Shown here: one piece after another, positions 21,556 to 29,410 of the stretch
How positions within the stretch are numbered: position 1 is the stretch's first letter
How the letters are laid out: every line of letters starts with the position of its first letter
Source of the DNA: a virus
Virus record (IMG/VR): IMGVR_UViG_3300021364_000077
Coordinates: 1-35,752 of that record
Length of the DNA stretch: 35,752 nt
Reading direction: 5' to 3' (one strand)
The notes under the pieces: model-generated
Databases searched by the model: none
What the model saw: only the letters and a program-made list of their open reading frames with translations
Told to the model about the DNA's origin: nothing
Made by a program: the position numbers and the translations under genes

Positions 21556-21704
21556 TACTTCTTTAACTCCTGATAGAGTTTGATGCACATGTACACTAGC
21601 GTGACTGCACCTACCGCAATGCCTAAGAATGTATCTATTGTCGAAAGCCCGAAGGTTGCGGCAGTACCGCTTATGCCTGCTACTGAAACTCGATCAATCA
21701 TCAT
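21555..21704 (-). CDS. Holin-like membrane protein (49 aa)
   Basis: The ORF starts at ATG 21704 after GGAGGAAGA and overlaps the preceding stop as ATGA. The product begins MMIDRVSVAGISGTAATFGL and has a second hydrophobic segment (FLGIAVGAVTLVYMCIKLY), then a Lys-rich end. One or two spans, small size and a charged C-terminus fit a phage holin. It lies next to other membrane genes in what looks like the lysis cassette. It is too short for many gene finders. Confidence 0.65.
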   Translation of the reverse strand: MMIDRVSVAGISGTAATFGLSTIDTFLGIAVGAVTLVYMCIKLYQELKK

Positions 21705-22165
21705 CTTCTTCCTCCGGGTGTGAAATAAAATCCGACTATCATCGGCAACACGACTGAGGTTTGGAAGAGGCAGAGGTGGCCGGTGGTGACCACCAAATTG
21801 GCTTGCTCTGATGGAAAACTGAGGAGTCCGAAAAGTATCTCTGTTTTTCCTTCCCCTGTAATGTTTGTTGTACTAAGTAGTGGGACTGATGGGAAAATTG
21901 CTGTGATGCATGTGACGAATGAGATCGTGCCCATTCCAATGAGCGCGAGCATCCTGCGAGTAGCGCGAGTGAAAGCACCACCGTCACCGCTATTGAGGCT
22001 TTCTTGGAACTTAATTGCGAACTCATTGTTTCGCGCTTCTCTTGCCATTTCGATTTCATACTTCTGTTGCCTCGAATCTGTTAGCATTCCAAACACACCC
22101 TTGAGTATGCTTCCCATTGCGGCTGAACCACCACCCGTCAAAAATAGTGTAAGTAGCTCGAACAT
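21701..22165 (-). CDS. Holin-like membrane protein of GTA/3TM type (154 aa)
   Basis: The product has an N-terminal hydrophobic stretch (ELLTLFLTGGGSAAMGSIL), a charged amphipathic segment (about 30-60), then RRMLALIGMGTISFVTCITA and a C-terminal span (VVLPMIVGFYFTP). The arrangement resembles the three-TM holin family found in gene transfer agents and marine phages (PF11351-like). It may permeabilise the inner membrane or regulate lysis. It overlaps the neighbours on both sides by a few bases. An alternative frame inside it encodes a lipoprotein-like ORF. Confidence 0.6.
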   Translation of the reverse strand: MFELLTLFLTGGGSAAMGSILKGVFGMLTDSRQQKYEIEMAREARNNEFAIKFQESLNSGDGGAFTRATRRMLALIGMGTISFVTCITAIFPSVPLLSTTNITGEGKTEILFGLLSFPSEQANLVVTTGHLCLFQTSVVLPMIVGFYFTPGGRR

Positions 22166-22389
22166 TATTTTGCATCCAACTTCTTAAAAAGGTTTTTAAT
22201 ATCAATGCGCCTATCTTCTGCGAGCTTGGTTAGATGCTCGACATCCTTGGATTGTCCGGCATCGCTAATCTCGATTTGTCGAAGACGCTCCTTCATGTCA
22301 TCAATCTCCCACTTGTTGCGCTTAATGAAGAATGCAAGGATTGAGATGGCAACGCCAACTCCTGCAAACATATAGTGGGAAACTTCCAT
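22165..22389 (-). CDS. Membrane-anchored coiled-coil protein (74 aa)
   Basis: A hydrophobic N-terminal segment (MFAGVGVAISILAFFI, residues 7-22) is followed by a charged helical domain (IDDMKERLRQIEIS ... RRIDIKNLFKKLD). One span plus a coiled coil resembles i-spanins and other phage lysis accessory proteins. It immediately follows a second protein of the same architecture and precedes the 3TM holin candidate. Confidence 0.6.
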   Translation of the reverse strand: MEVSHYMFAGVGVAISILAFFIKRNKWEIDDMKERLRQIEISDAGQSKDVEHLTKLAEDRRIDIKNLFKKLDAK

Positions 22390-22390
22390 C

Positions 22391-22735
22391 TCACTCCTCC
22401 ACCCTGTTTCGCAAACGATCCAACTCCTTTTCTATATACTTAAGCCTCTCAAACTGCTGATAGTCGGAAGTAATCGGAGCGTCTTGCATCTCCACCAAAT
22501 GATCGAGATCCGCTTTTGCTTGCTCTGCAAATTTCTCTAAGTGCATCATGCGAGCAGATAAATCCCCAAGCAGAGTACCTTCGTGTTGCACTCTCCCCAG
22601 GCTATTATCGAGTTCATTAATCTTGTTCCATATAACGGAGTAACCCCATACGGCAGTTCCAACGATGGCGATGACCTTCGCCATAAATGCAAGATTGGCT
22701 TTGACTTGTACATTTTCACCAACCTCAGTTGCCAT
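22391..22735 (-). CDS. Single-span coiled-coil protein, i-spanin-like (114 aa)
   Basis: The N-terminal 15 residues are polar, then AFMAKVIAIVGTAVWGYSVI spans the membrane (about 16-35). The remainder is a charged coiled coil with a proline-containing break. This is the topology of inner-membrane spanins, but also of other phage membrane proteins. The ATG overlaps the stop of the small upstream ORF as TAATG. Confidence 0.6.
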   Translation of the reverse strand: MATEVGENVQVKANLAFMAKVIAIVGTAVWGYSVIWNKINELDNSLGRVQHEGTLLGDLSARMMHLEKFAEQAKADLDHLVEMQDAPITSDYQQFERLKYIEKELDRLRNRVEE

Positions 22736-22833
22736 TACTCAATAGGTGTCCACTCAGGACCATCCGGCGAAAAAAAAACAATGGCACAAGGTAGATCATA
22801 ATTACTCGTCCTCTGCGTACCAAGTGCTATCAA
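22735..22833 (-). CDS. Possible 32-aa peptide ending SPDGPEWTPIE
   Basis: A frame opening at TTG 22833 inside the end of the 80-aa gene encodes RTSNYDLPCAIVFFSPDG followed by PEWTPIE, and its TAA overlaps the next ATG (TAATG). The composition is protein-like and the coupling is typical of this operon. The alternative frame from ATG 22799 reads into a nine-U run and gives a poor 24-aa peptide. One base more in that run would join its start to the SPDGPEWTPIE end. Confidence 0.4.
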   Translation of the reverse strand: MIALGTQRTSNYDLPCAIVFFSPDGPEWTPIE

Positions 22834-23044
22834 AATCCACTAGGTCTTCTGCGTTAAATAATTGATCACACTTCCACCTACCCTCTGTCTTAACAGGAAT
22901 AATAAATTTATTGTAATCAACATGTTCTGTATTAGTCACACGCTCAGGTGTGCAATAGTTGGATGCTTCAATGGATGGTATTGACAAAGCGGCATTGATA
23001 GTCGCTATGTTTGTTTCAAAATCGTCCGTTATTAAATACTTCAT
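22802..23044 (-). CDS. Hypothetical protein (80 aa)
   Basis: The protein starts MKYLITDDFETNIATINAAL and continues with a polar region rich in Asn/Glu, then VDYNKFIIPVKTEGRWKCDQ and an acidic end. No family is recognised. It starts 2 bp after the stop of the LamG-like gene and may be an accessory to it or to lysis. Confidence 0.6.
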   Translation of the reverse strand: MKYLITDDFETNIATINAALSIPSIEASNYCTPERVTNTEHVDYNKFIIPVKTEGRWKCDQLFNAEDLVDFDSTWYAEDE

Positions 23045-23045
23045 A

Positions 23046-24653
23046 TTATATTCCGTACTTAGCTTGTGCGTATGCCACTAGTGCAGTTTTATCTGCTGAA
23101 CTTACGATATCATCAAAAATAATTACCTCATAAATCCACCCATTTAATCTATCGCCTGTCCTTTCATTTGGACTAAGACCACTTCCACCGAGTTGTGCAG
23201 TATAATTAGGGAGAGTGCTACTTGGGTAATTGCTTGTTGTTTGAGTGATACAAGCAGAACCCTCCGACTCTATATCGTAAGTGTTGGCAGTAACATCTTG
23301 GTATATCTCTACCATCTGACCATTAGTCGTAGAAAGATTTGCTAGTGCAACACCACCTAGACGAGCTGCTCGAAATGTACTCGCAAGACAAACTCCATTT
23401 GAATACAAAGGCCCAGCAAGATAACGACTATACAACTCATAACTACTATCAGAGTTTGGTTCAAAAATTATTACCGCCGTTTTATCACCATGAGTAAAAT
23501 CTCCTAGAAGCCACTCGTTCCATAGTTCTAAACTCTCGCCTGTGCCATCAAAGTAGATTGCTGAAGATGTGGTGCTTGTTCCTCCAATTGTACGACTAGA
23601 AACAAAATTTGGTTGTCGAGTTGCGGTTGGTTGTGCTGCGTAAAAACCATTAACTTTATCTTTCCAAAATACTACATCATTTCCATCAGTTACATTGTTG
23701 TAAGAAGCGTCAAGAACTGTACCACTTTCGTTTGCATCAAAGTGAAAGATAGGATGGAAGCTAGTGTTATTACTACCATCGAGTGCGTAAGTGGAAGAAC
23801 TTCTTTGAGTGTAAACTGATATACCATACTTGTTACCCAAGTAGTTATGTACAGTATCTAAATCAGAAGCTGATATTACAGAATTAAATATTAGAACTTC
23901 ACAAATAAATCCTTGTAAAGGTCTACCCTCACTCACACCCCCAAGAAGACAACCTCCCGAATTAGTTGCGAAAGACTTTCCTAAAGTAGATAGAGTTTTA
24001 TTAAAAAACTCTCTTCCGTTTGCAAGTCTCCTATAAGATGTATCTACTTGATAAGCTAAAATTTGGGGTCTTGATGTTGATGGTATTGTATAATTTGTAT
24101 TACCTGTATTTGAAGTTCTAGCGTTTAGGAATTGACCTGAATAATCCCCATTACCGACAAAATTATCTTGTGTTGAAATAGCTGCACCTGTCCTTACTGT
24201 ATGATATTGTATATCTTGAGTACCTAGTCCAAATGTTCCTGAGCTACTACCGGGAATCATAACAAAAACAACAGTCGCTTCCTCTCCTGAGAAGTCTGCA
24301 TTAGAGAAAAAGTCAGTATCTGATAATACATCATCAACACCGTCAAACTCTACTCCGGGTTTACCTCGCAATAAAGATGAGCGGAATAAAGGTTGATTAG
24401 TAGCCTCAGTAAAGTCATTACCATTTCCACTTCTGTCACCCCAAGTTGATACTGCTGTACCATCCGATGGGTTATTAGCAGAATCACTACCATCTAATAT
24501 AGAAGCGTCTAGGTGGAGTGAAGGTACTGTATCAATACCAAAATTAGAATCTAGGTTGTAAGCAAAACTACTGCCTCCAGCAGGACGACCGCTCGATGTT
24601 GCAGACTTACCTCCGCCGAGACCTAATCCTAGCGATATGGACGAAGATGACAT
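23046..24653 (-). CDS. Virion protein with two concanavalin/LamG-like domains (535 aa)
   Basis: After a Gly/Ser-rich leader come two similar halves, about 40-280 and 290-535. Each has the order LHLDAS or FHFDANE, V(S/F)WxDxxxG, a central FDG motif (VEFDGVDD; IYFDGTGE) and a final GxIxEVxIFxxxxSxxD followed by YxxxKYGI. This is the pattern of concanavalin A-like lectin/LamG domains common in phage receptor-binding or decorative proteins. It lies between head-completion genes and the lysis cassette, and surface glycan binding is inferred. Confidence 0.75.
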   Translation of the reverse strand: MSSSSISLGLGLGGGKSATSSGRPAGGSSFAYNLDSNFGIDTVPSLHLDASILDGSDSANNPSDGTAVSTWGDRSGNGNDFTEATNQPLFRSSLLRGKPGVEFDGVDDVLSDTDFFSNADFSGEEATVVFVMIPGSSSGTFGLGTQDIQYHTVRTGAAISTQDNFVGNGDYSGQFLNARTSNTGNTNYTIPSTSRPQILAYQVDTSYRRLANGREFFNKTLSTLGKSFATNSGGCLLGGVSEGRPLQGFICEVLIFNSVISASDLDTVHNYLGNKYGISVYTQRSSSTYALDGSNNTSFHPIFHFDANESGTVLDASYNNVTDGNDVVFWKDKVNGFYAAQPTATRQPNFVSSRTIGGTSTTSSAIYFDGTGESLELWNEWLLGDFTHGDKTAVIIFEPNSDSSYELYSRYLAGPLYSNGVCLASTFRAARLGGVALANLSTTNGQMVEIYQDVTANTYDIESEGSACITQTTSNYPSSTLPNYTAQLGGSGLSPNERTGDRLNGWIYEVIIFDDIVSSADKTALVAYAQAKYGI

Positions 24654-24907
24654 TAAATATTATATGCAATTACAGCACCACTTGTTAAAGTGACACTTGT
24701 AAAGTTTCCGTAGATGACTGTCCCTGCGGCTAAAGCAGTTGCGTCTTGCCCTGTGCATATGTCATCCAAGTTGGTTATGTTTGAACTTTGTGCCGCAAGC
24801 ACAGTTTCCTCCGTTGCCTGTATTGCGAAAAAGTTGCCTGTATGGGCCGCAGTATCGTTAATATACTCCCCACCGTTAAGTCCTAATCCTCTGTATTCTG
24901 ATGCCAT
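24653..24907 (-). CDS. Small virion-type protein (84 aa)
   Basis: The product starts MASEYRGLGLNGGEYINDTA and continues with short Thr/Ser/Ala-rich strands. It resembles small head-decoration or head-tail proteins that are strand-rich with ALAAGTVIYGNFTSVTLTSG-like hairpins. The exact role is unknown. It is coupled to the LamG-like gene by TAATG. Confidence 0.55.
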   Translation of the reverse strand: MASEYRGLGLNGGEYINDTAAHTGNFFAIQATEETVLAAQSSNITNLDDICTGQDATALAAGTVIYGNFTSVTLTSGAVIAYNI

Positions 24908-24909
24908 GA

Positions 24910-25749
24910 TTAAATAGATGTTTGAATTGTTGTTCCGTATGTTACGAATTGTATAAAGTTTTGTTGGCCTTGCTGACGCTCAAGCTTATCAAGCTCAACC
25001 GTTATAAGCGCCTCTGCCTGATTATATGCAACCTGTGCTTTATCAGTCTGACCATCCGAGTTTAACCAATCTCCATATGCTCCGTATACCGCATACTCGC
25101 TAAAGATATAAGGAAAGTCAGAACTACCTGATGAATAGTCCGTGAATGGTGTGCGGTATAGCACAAATACAGGTTTAGTGCTTGAGCGGTCTACTAGCGT
25201 AACCTGTCCAAAATCAGAAGATCCTGTGGATGAAAATTCGACACGAAATGCCACTTCATCCGCATGTCCCACATCATATGGGTCATTATTGGTAACACGC
25301 AAAACCTCGCCTATTGTGTTACCAAACTCCAAGACATTCATGGTTGATGCGGTTGCGGTTGCTCCGCTTCCCCCACCACCACTAAATGCCACGGTTGGTG
25401 CTGATGTGTATCCCGTCCCTTGGTTAGTTACCGCAACTCCGTTTACCTTGCCATCCGAGTCGATGGTTGCAGTTGCGGCGGCTGATGAACCTCCTCCGCC
25501 TGAGAAGGATACTGTTGGCGCACTACTGTATGATGATCCGCCATTACCCACAGTTACATTGCGTACCTGTAGATCAGGTGTCTTCTGCTCCAGGCGGATA
25601 GTATCGGGCCATCTAGTGCGTTCCCATGCTAATCTGCCAAAGCGGTTAAAACTCCGTATAGCCGCATTCTGCTCTGTGGTAAGTAGCGAGTCCACTCCAA
25701 CCAAGTGCTGAAGGTTGGTGAGCATTGTGCTTATCGCTACCTGTCTCAT
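24910..25749 (-). CDS. Head-tail connector/adaptor-like protein with Gly-rich insert (279 aa)
   Basis: The N-terminal helical part (TMLTNLQHLVGVDSLLTTEQ, then RSFNRFGRLAWERTRWPD) and the C-terminal helical part (YAVYGAYGDWLNSDGQTDKA ... QAEALITVELDKLERQ) resemble phage connector or tail-tube-A-like adaptor proteins. Inserted at about residues 60-130 are two copies of a Gly-rich repeat, (Y)(S/T)SAPTV(S/A)FSGGGGS. It follows the capsid region, where an adaptor is expected. Confidence 0.6.
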   Translation of the reverse strand: MRQVAISTMLTNLQHLVGVDSLLTTEQNAAIRSFNRFGRLAWERTRWPDTIRLEQKTPDLQVRNVTVGNGGSSYSSAPTVSFSGGGGSSAAATATIDSDGKVNGVAVTNQGTGYTSAPTVAFSGGGGSGATATASTMNVLEFGNTIGEVLRVTNNDPYDVGHADEVAFRVEFSSTGSSDFGQVTLVDRSSTKPVFVLYRTPFTDYSSGSSDFPYIFSEYAVYGAYGDWLNSDGQTDKAQVAYNQAEALITVELDKLERQQGQQNFIQFVTYGTTIQTSI

Positions 25750-26093
25750 GCGGGCTTAAAGCTTGGTGCTGAAAATGATTGCTTGCCTAATGACTTTGCC
25801 TTGAAAGATGGATTATCACGAAGGAACTCTTTTATGAAGCTCTTATCTGACCAACATCCACGATGAGATTGATGCCAACGGAAAAATTCCCTGGCGGGGA
25901 TTGTGGCTTTTAACTGACCTAGTCCTTCAGTCTTTGCCACGCCCATCTCTTCGTTTTCCTTGCGTGCCATTTGTTCACGCATAGATGCTTCGTGTTTTTC
26001 AAGGTCCACTTCGTAACGCAAATAACGATCCAAGTTCTTCATGAACTGTGAACCGTTTCCGTTCTTCCACTGAGGTAAAAGTATGTTAGGCAT
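25746..26093 (-). CDS. Conserved phage protein (115 aa)
   Basis: The C-terminal half reads REFFRWHQSHRGCWSDKSF followed by IKEFLRDNP. A family with HQxxxxCWxDKSFxxEFLRDNPE-like sequence is common next to connector genes in short-tailed phages; function unknown. The N-terminal half is charged and helical. It overlaps the adaptor gene by 4 bp. Confidence 0.65.
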   Translation of the reverse strand: MPNILLPQWKNGNGSQFMKNLDRYLRYEVDLEKHEASMREQMARKENEEMGVAKTEGLGQLKATIPAREFFRWHQSHRGCWSDKSFIKEFLRDNPSFKAKSLGKQSFSAPSFKPA

Positions 26094-26110
26094 AGTCGTT
26101 TAGTTGTAGG

Positions 26111-26149
26111 TTAGGGAGAGGCCCGCTTGGCGAACCTCTCCCCTCCTAA
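26111..26149 (-). terminator. Strong hairpin between decoration and connector genes
   Basis: GGGAGAGG (26114-26121) pairs with CCTCTCCC (26135-26142), and TTAGG/CCTAA can extend the stem with a bulge. There is no U-run on the minus strand, so it may act as a partial terminator, RNase stop or mRNA stabiliser at the end of the highly expressed capsid message. Confidence 0.45.
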
Positions 26150-26157
26150 ATGCGTGC

Positions 26158-26589
26158 TTACGCGAATTGACCGAGATCTACGATGCGCAGACCAATGACG
26201 ATCTTTCCGGCAGTAGCTGATGCGATTGCGGCATCCGTAACTTCGAGAAGTATGGATGTTGCGCTGTTCGTTCCGCCCGCAGGTTGTGATTGATTACCTG
26301 TGAAGGCATCACCTGTGTTGAAGACGGGAGCGGACATTGCGTCCACATCAAGAGCATCGATAAACTCATCGGGATCCCCGGATGTAGTTCCTACATCGAT
26401 AACAAGAGATGTTGTTCCTGCAAACGCTTCGGATTCGTAAACTCCTACCATTTCAACGGCTCCACCCGCAGGGATGGTTGCGATGGTAGCTTGACCACCA
26501 TTGCCGATAGTTTGTAGGTCCTCGTAGGTTGCGGTGTAGATGTGTGTAAACCCGCGTCCTGCTTCGTTGTTACTTAATTCGTTTCCCAT
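26158..26589 (-). CDS. Head decoration-like protein (143 aa)
   Basis: This Ala/Thr/Gly-rich, strand-forming protein (GGQATIATIPAGGAVEMVGV, then SATSILLEVTDAAIAS and KIVIGLRIVDLGQ) lies directly downstream of the major capsid gene. Size, composition and position fit a capsid decoration or stabilising protein. An AGGAGA site precedes its ATG, suggesting strong expression. No specific family is recognised. Confidence 0.6.
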   Translation of the reverse strand: MGNELSNNEAGRGFTHIYTATYEDLQTIGNGGQATIATIPAGGAVEMVGVYESEAFAGTTSLVIDVGTTSGDPDEFIDALDVDAMSAPVFNTGDAFTGNQSQPAGGTNSATSILLEVTDAAIASATAGKIVIGLRIVDLGQFA

Positions 26590-26616
26590 AATTATTTTCT
26601 CCTAAGTCGTTGATTA

Positions 26617-27585
26617 TCAATTAAAATAGCCATGGGCTTTAGGACTCGCACATGAAAGTCCTGCAATTACATCGCAGAAACCGCGTCTTCCGCCGCCTTG
26701 ATTCTCAAGCTCAGAATTAGACTCAGCTTTCAAGGTGTGGATTGCCACATACTCAGGATCAATAAGAAGTCCGGCATCTTTGTCGATAGTGGAACTTCCT
26801 GAAGTCCTGTTAAGCAGAGTACTTGGCACGATTGCCACATTTCCGAAGTCACCTTCGTAGAAATTTACTGACAAGGTGATCTTCTTGCTCTCAGCAGGCT
26901 GAGTAACTTGGAAGGATAATGCAGTAGTTGAACCTTCTTGACGGGCAAAGTCACTAATCTCTTTCTTAAGAGTTGGACCTGCGATCAAGGTGAGTTGTCC
27001 GCCAGGCATTCCGTTGGCTTCGTAGAGTTCCTGAAGAACGCTGTTGAAGGTTGTCTCGGTTTGCGTTCCGGTTGTGTCGTTAGCAACATTTTGGAAAGCG
27101 GCAGGGATGTCGGATGGTTGACCACCAAGACCAAGGAACTTAAACATTCCACGGGTTTTGTATGGTGCGCCTGCTCCGGAATCTGCTTGACGATCCTGTG
27201 CTGAACAAACGGCGGCTTCCATGTCGCGCTTAATTTCGCGAACTGCTTTAGCCTCGGAATTTGCAAACTCGGATGCAACTCCGGCTGTGTCTACAAGTTC
27301 CTGTATGTCCGAGACAGCGTATGATCTGCGGAACTTCTGCACATAGTTTCCGATACGAGCGCGGTTAGCGGCTTTGTTGTCAAAGCTAGTAACATCTTCG
27401 CCTTCATTAACACCATCAAATGAAGCAACAGCCAAGTCATCGACTTGTACTTCAAAGAATGTTCCTGATGCGGTAGCTTTTTTTGCCATACTTACGAATG
27501 GCGTAGATTCGGGTTCCAAAATTGTAAGGACATCCGTTAAGTCCTCGCGGTTCCCGGCGGTATTATAAGAAGCGGCTTTAGCCAT
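26617..27585 (-). CDS. Major capsid protein, SU10/DUF5309-type HK97 fold
   Basis: The 322-aa protein has the motif order of the SU10 major capsid family: DLTDVLTILEPESTPFVSM, KATASGTFFEVQVDDL, FDGVNEGED, RIGNYVQKFRRSYAVSDIQE, then a later AGPTLKKEI and ALSFQVTQPAESK region. It assembles the icosahedral head. AGGAGG lies 8 nt before the ATG, as expected for the most expressed gene. It sits between scaffold and decoration genes. Confidence 0.85.
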   Translation of the reverse strand: MAKAASYNTAGNREDLTDVLTILEPESTPFVSMAKKATASGTFFEVQVDDLAVASFDGVNEGEDVTSFDNKAANRARIGNYVQKFRRSYAVSDIQELVDTAGVASEFANSEAKAVREIKRDMEAAVCSAQDRQADSGAGAPYKTRGMFKFLGLGGQPSDIPAAFQNVANDTTGTQTETTFNSVLQELYEANGMPGGQLTLIAGPTLKKEISDFARQEGSTTALSFQVTQPAESKKITLSVNFYEGDFGNVAIVPSTLLNRTSGSSTIDKDAGLLIDPEYVAIHTLKAESNSELENQGGGRRGFCDVIAGLSCASPKAHGYFN

Positions 27586-27598
27586 TTTTATTTTCCTC

Positions 27599-28699
27599 CT
27601 AAGATTTTCTAAGTTTTAAATATTGTTGATAGTCTGCCATTGACCCGGAAGCTTCGTATTTCTTCTTCGCCGCTTCCACAGCCTTCAGCTTTTTTGATTG
27701 CGGTGTCTTTGCCTTTGCCGTGCCTGCTTCTGTTGATGCCACAGGTGCTTTTGGTTTAGGCGTAGGTTTCGCTTGTTGTGACTGTCTTGCTTTCACCGTC
27801 TTTAAACCTTCTACCATCAGACCAAGCGCAAAGTTAGAATTTGGCATATGGTCCAGGAAAGGCTTATACATCGGTGACTGCTTTACAGTCATGAATAACT
27901 TGTAGTCATCACTTTCCGCATCTCCTAAGAATTGGAATGTCTGCAATGCCTGTTGATTAGATTGTGCTCTTTCCTGTATCCACTTTTGGCGAGCCGGGGC
28001 ATCCTTGCGAATTATGTTTTTTGCATTTGCTCGGATACGCTTGAGATCTGCCTTGGTGTAGGTCTTGTCACCATCCTGCAACACATACTCATTACCATTG
28101 TCATCGTATTGGACTTCGTTGTCCATACCATCCTCTGCCCACTCAATAAGCGTGTTTAGATTTTCGACTTCTTTAGTTAATGACTGTATGTCTGTAACAT
28201 TGTGTAAAGCATTGTCTTTGAGGAACGCAGGTATATCACTGTTTGGCACTTGCTGTGCCTGCTCTGCTTGTGCCTGTAGTTCTGCGTTTTCTGCAAGTAA
28301 TGCTTTTTTCTGAGCAGTAAGTCTACCAAAGCGCTTGACCGCAGATGCATTCAGGGCCTTTGCTAAGTTACGACTTTCTTCCTCAGATAAGTTATCCAGG
28401 TCGATATTGTACTTTGAAAGATCAAATTCCGAAGGTTGTGGGGGCGGCGATGAATCATCCTCCGTTTCCACATCTTCAGCAGACTGTGTTTCCTCTGAAA
28501 CTTCCGTAGGCTCCGCAGTTTCTTCAGCGGGTTCGTCCGTTTCTTCAGTGCTTGCTTTAGGTTGTGCTTCCTTGGCTTGCTTACTTGCTAGTAATTGATC
28601 AGCAAGTTCTGCCATTGATACATTCCCATCAGCGGGCGTTTCTATGTTCGCGGAATTTTCAGAGGACTCCGAGATAACCTCTTCGGTTAATGTTTCCAT
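27599..28699 (-). CDS. Scaffolding protein (366 aa)
   Basis: The product has an acidic, low-complexity N-terminal third (EETDEPAEETAEPTEVSEET), a central coiled coil (LTAQKKALLAENAELQAQAE) and a Lys/Ala/Pro-rich C-terminal tail ending YQQYLKLRKS. This composition and the position just before the major capsid gene are typical of head scaffolds, whose basic tail binds capsid subunits. ATG 28699 is preferred over 28777, whose extra residues are translated from the promoter/terminator region. TATACT at about 28734-28739 on the minus strand could be a promoter -10, but no good -35 partners it. Confidence 0.75.
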   Translation of the reverse strand: METLTEEVISESSENSANIETPADGNVSMAELADQLLASKQAKEAQPKASTEETDEPAEETAEPTEVSEETQSAEDVETEDDSSPPPQPSEFDLSKYNIDLDNLSEEESRNLAKALNASAVKRFGRLTAQKKALLAENAELQAQAEQAQQVPNSDIPAFLKDNALHNVTDIQSLTKEVENLNTLIEWAEDGMDNEVQYDDNGNEYVLQDGDKTYTKADLKRIRANAKNIIRKDAPARQKWIQERAQSNQQALQTFQFLGDAESDDYKLFMTVKQSPMYKPFLDHMPNSNFALGLMVEGLKTVKARQSQQAKPTPKPKAPVASTEAGTAKAKTPQSKKLKAVEAAKKKYEASGSMADYQQYLKLRKS

Positions 28700-28758
28700 A
28701 ATATTCAAGGCGTAACCTAGTGTAGCAAAATGTAGTATATTGGCTTGACAAACGCAAT

Positions 28759-28792
28759 AAAAAACCCCCTGCGCCACCCCAAGCGCAGAGGG
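28759..28792 (-). terminator. Intrinsic terminator upstream of the scaffold-capsid genes
   Basis: On the minus strand a GC-rich stem (CCCTCTGCGC with GCGCAGGGGG, one bulge) with an 8-nt loop is followed by UUUUUU. It lies 20 bp after the 76-aa gene and would reduce read-through into the scaffold gene, implying a separate promoter for the capsid genes. Confidence 0.8.
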
Positions 28793-28813
28793 TAAGTTAT
28801 GAATAATAACAAA

Positions 28814-29044
28814 CTAAAGCTTGTAGAAAGTATCCAACTCTTCGTCTATTGCTTCAAGTTTACCCGTGATATAAAAGTGTCTGTTTGTGTCTGCGATGAT
28901 CTCCGGAGTCTGCAACGCCCGGATAGTTTCTTCACGCATACTTTCACGCATTGCAATATATTGTCGGAAGTTAGGGTCGTTCTTGAGAGCGGACAACGCT
29001 CTAATCGTATCCTCATGATCTAATTCGTGATTTGTTTTACTCAT
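28814..29044 (-). CDS. Hypothetical protein (76 aa)
   Basis: This acidic helical protein (HELDHEDTIRALSALKNDPN, then YIAMRESMREETIRALQ) ends in a coiled-coil-like EAIDEELDTFYKL. It may be a head-completion accessory. It overlaps the membrane peptide gene upstream by ATGA and is followed by an intrinsic terminator. No family is recognised. Confidence 0.6.
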   Translation of the reverse strand: MSKTNHELDHEDTIRALSALKNDPNFRQYIAMRESMREETIRALQTPEIIADTNRHFYITGKLEAIDEELDTFYKL

Positions 29045-29163
29045 TTAAAGTATTCGTAAATTATGCCTATAACAAAAAAGGCAGTGTCTACTATGACCTC
29101 TCGTTCGATGAAGAACATCGCCAACAGTACGATCCAATACATCTCCTTCTGCAAATGAGACAT
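29041..29163 (-). CDS. 40-aa membrane peptide
   Basis: ATG 29163 follows AGAAGAGATGAGAAG, and the ORF overlaps the next by ATGA. The product has two hydrophobic stretches (MYWIVLLAMFFIE and IVDTAFFVIGIIYEYF) separated by a short charged turn, so it is probably a hairpin or single-span membrane peptide. The longer upstream start at 29256 runs through the basic gene and is rejected. Confidence 0.5.
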   Translation of the reverse strand: MSHLQKEMYWIVLLAMFFIEREVIVDTAFFVIGIIYEYFK

Positions 29164-29167
29164 CTTC

Positions 29168-29410
29168 TCATCTCTTCTTACCTTTGTGCAGACCGTGCTT
29201 GGCGTATTGTTTACCTTTGCTAGTTGCGGCTCTTTTCTTTCTGTTTGCCGCCGCAAGTTTTGCTCTACCCGCTTTTGAGCTTTTTAGCTTCTTAATTGTT
29301 TTGGCGGGTGCATAGACCTCGCCTGTCTCGGATGATTTCTTACCTGATGCAGTGCGCCACTTCTGTTTTGTCCATCGCTTGAGGGACTTCTGTGACTTCT
29401 TGAGTGGCAT
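29168..29410 (-). CDS. Conserved basic phage protein (80 aa), RWTKQKWRT type
   Basis: The product reads LKRWTKQKWRTASGKKSSET, GEVYAPAKTIKKLKSSKAGR and KGKQYAKHGLHKGKKR. This motif series belongs to a widespread small phage family (DUF5872-like) that I recognise without a known function. It is very Lys-rich and likely to bind DNA. The start at 29410 overlaps the preceding stop as TGATG. Confidence 0.75.
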   Translation of the reverse strand: MPLKKSQKSLKRWTKQKWRTASGKKSSETGEVYAPAKTIKKLKSSKAGRAKLAAANRKKRAATSKGKQYAKHGLHKGKKR

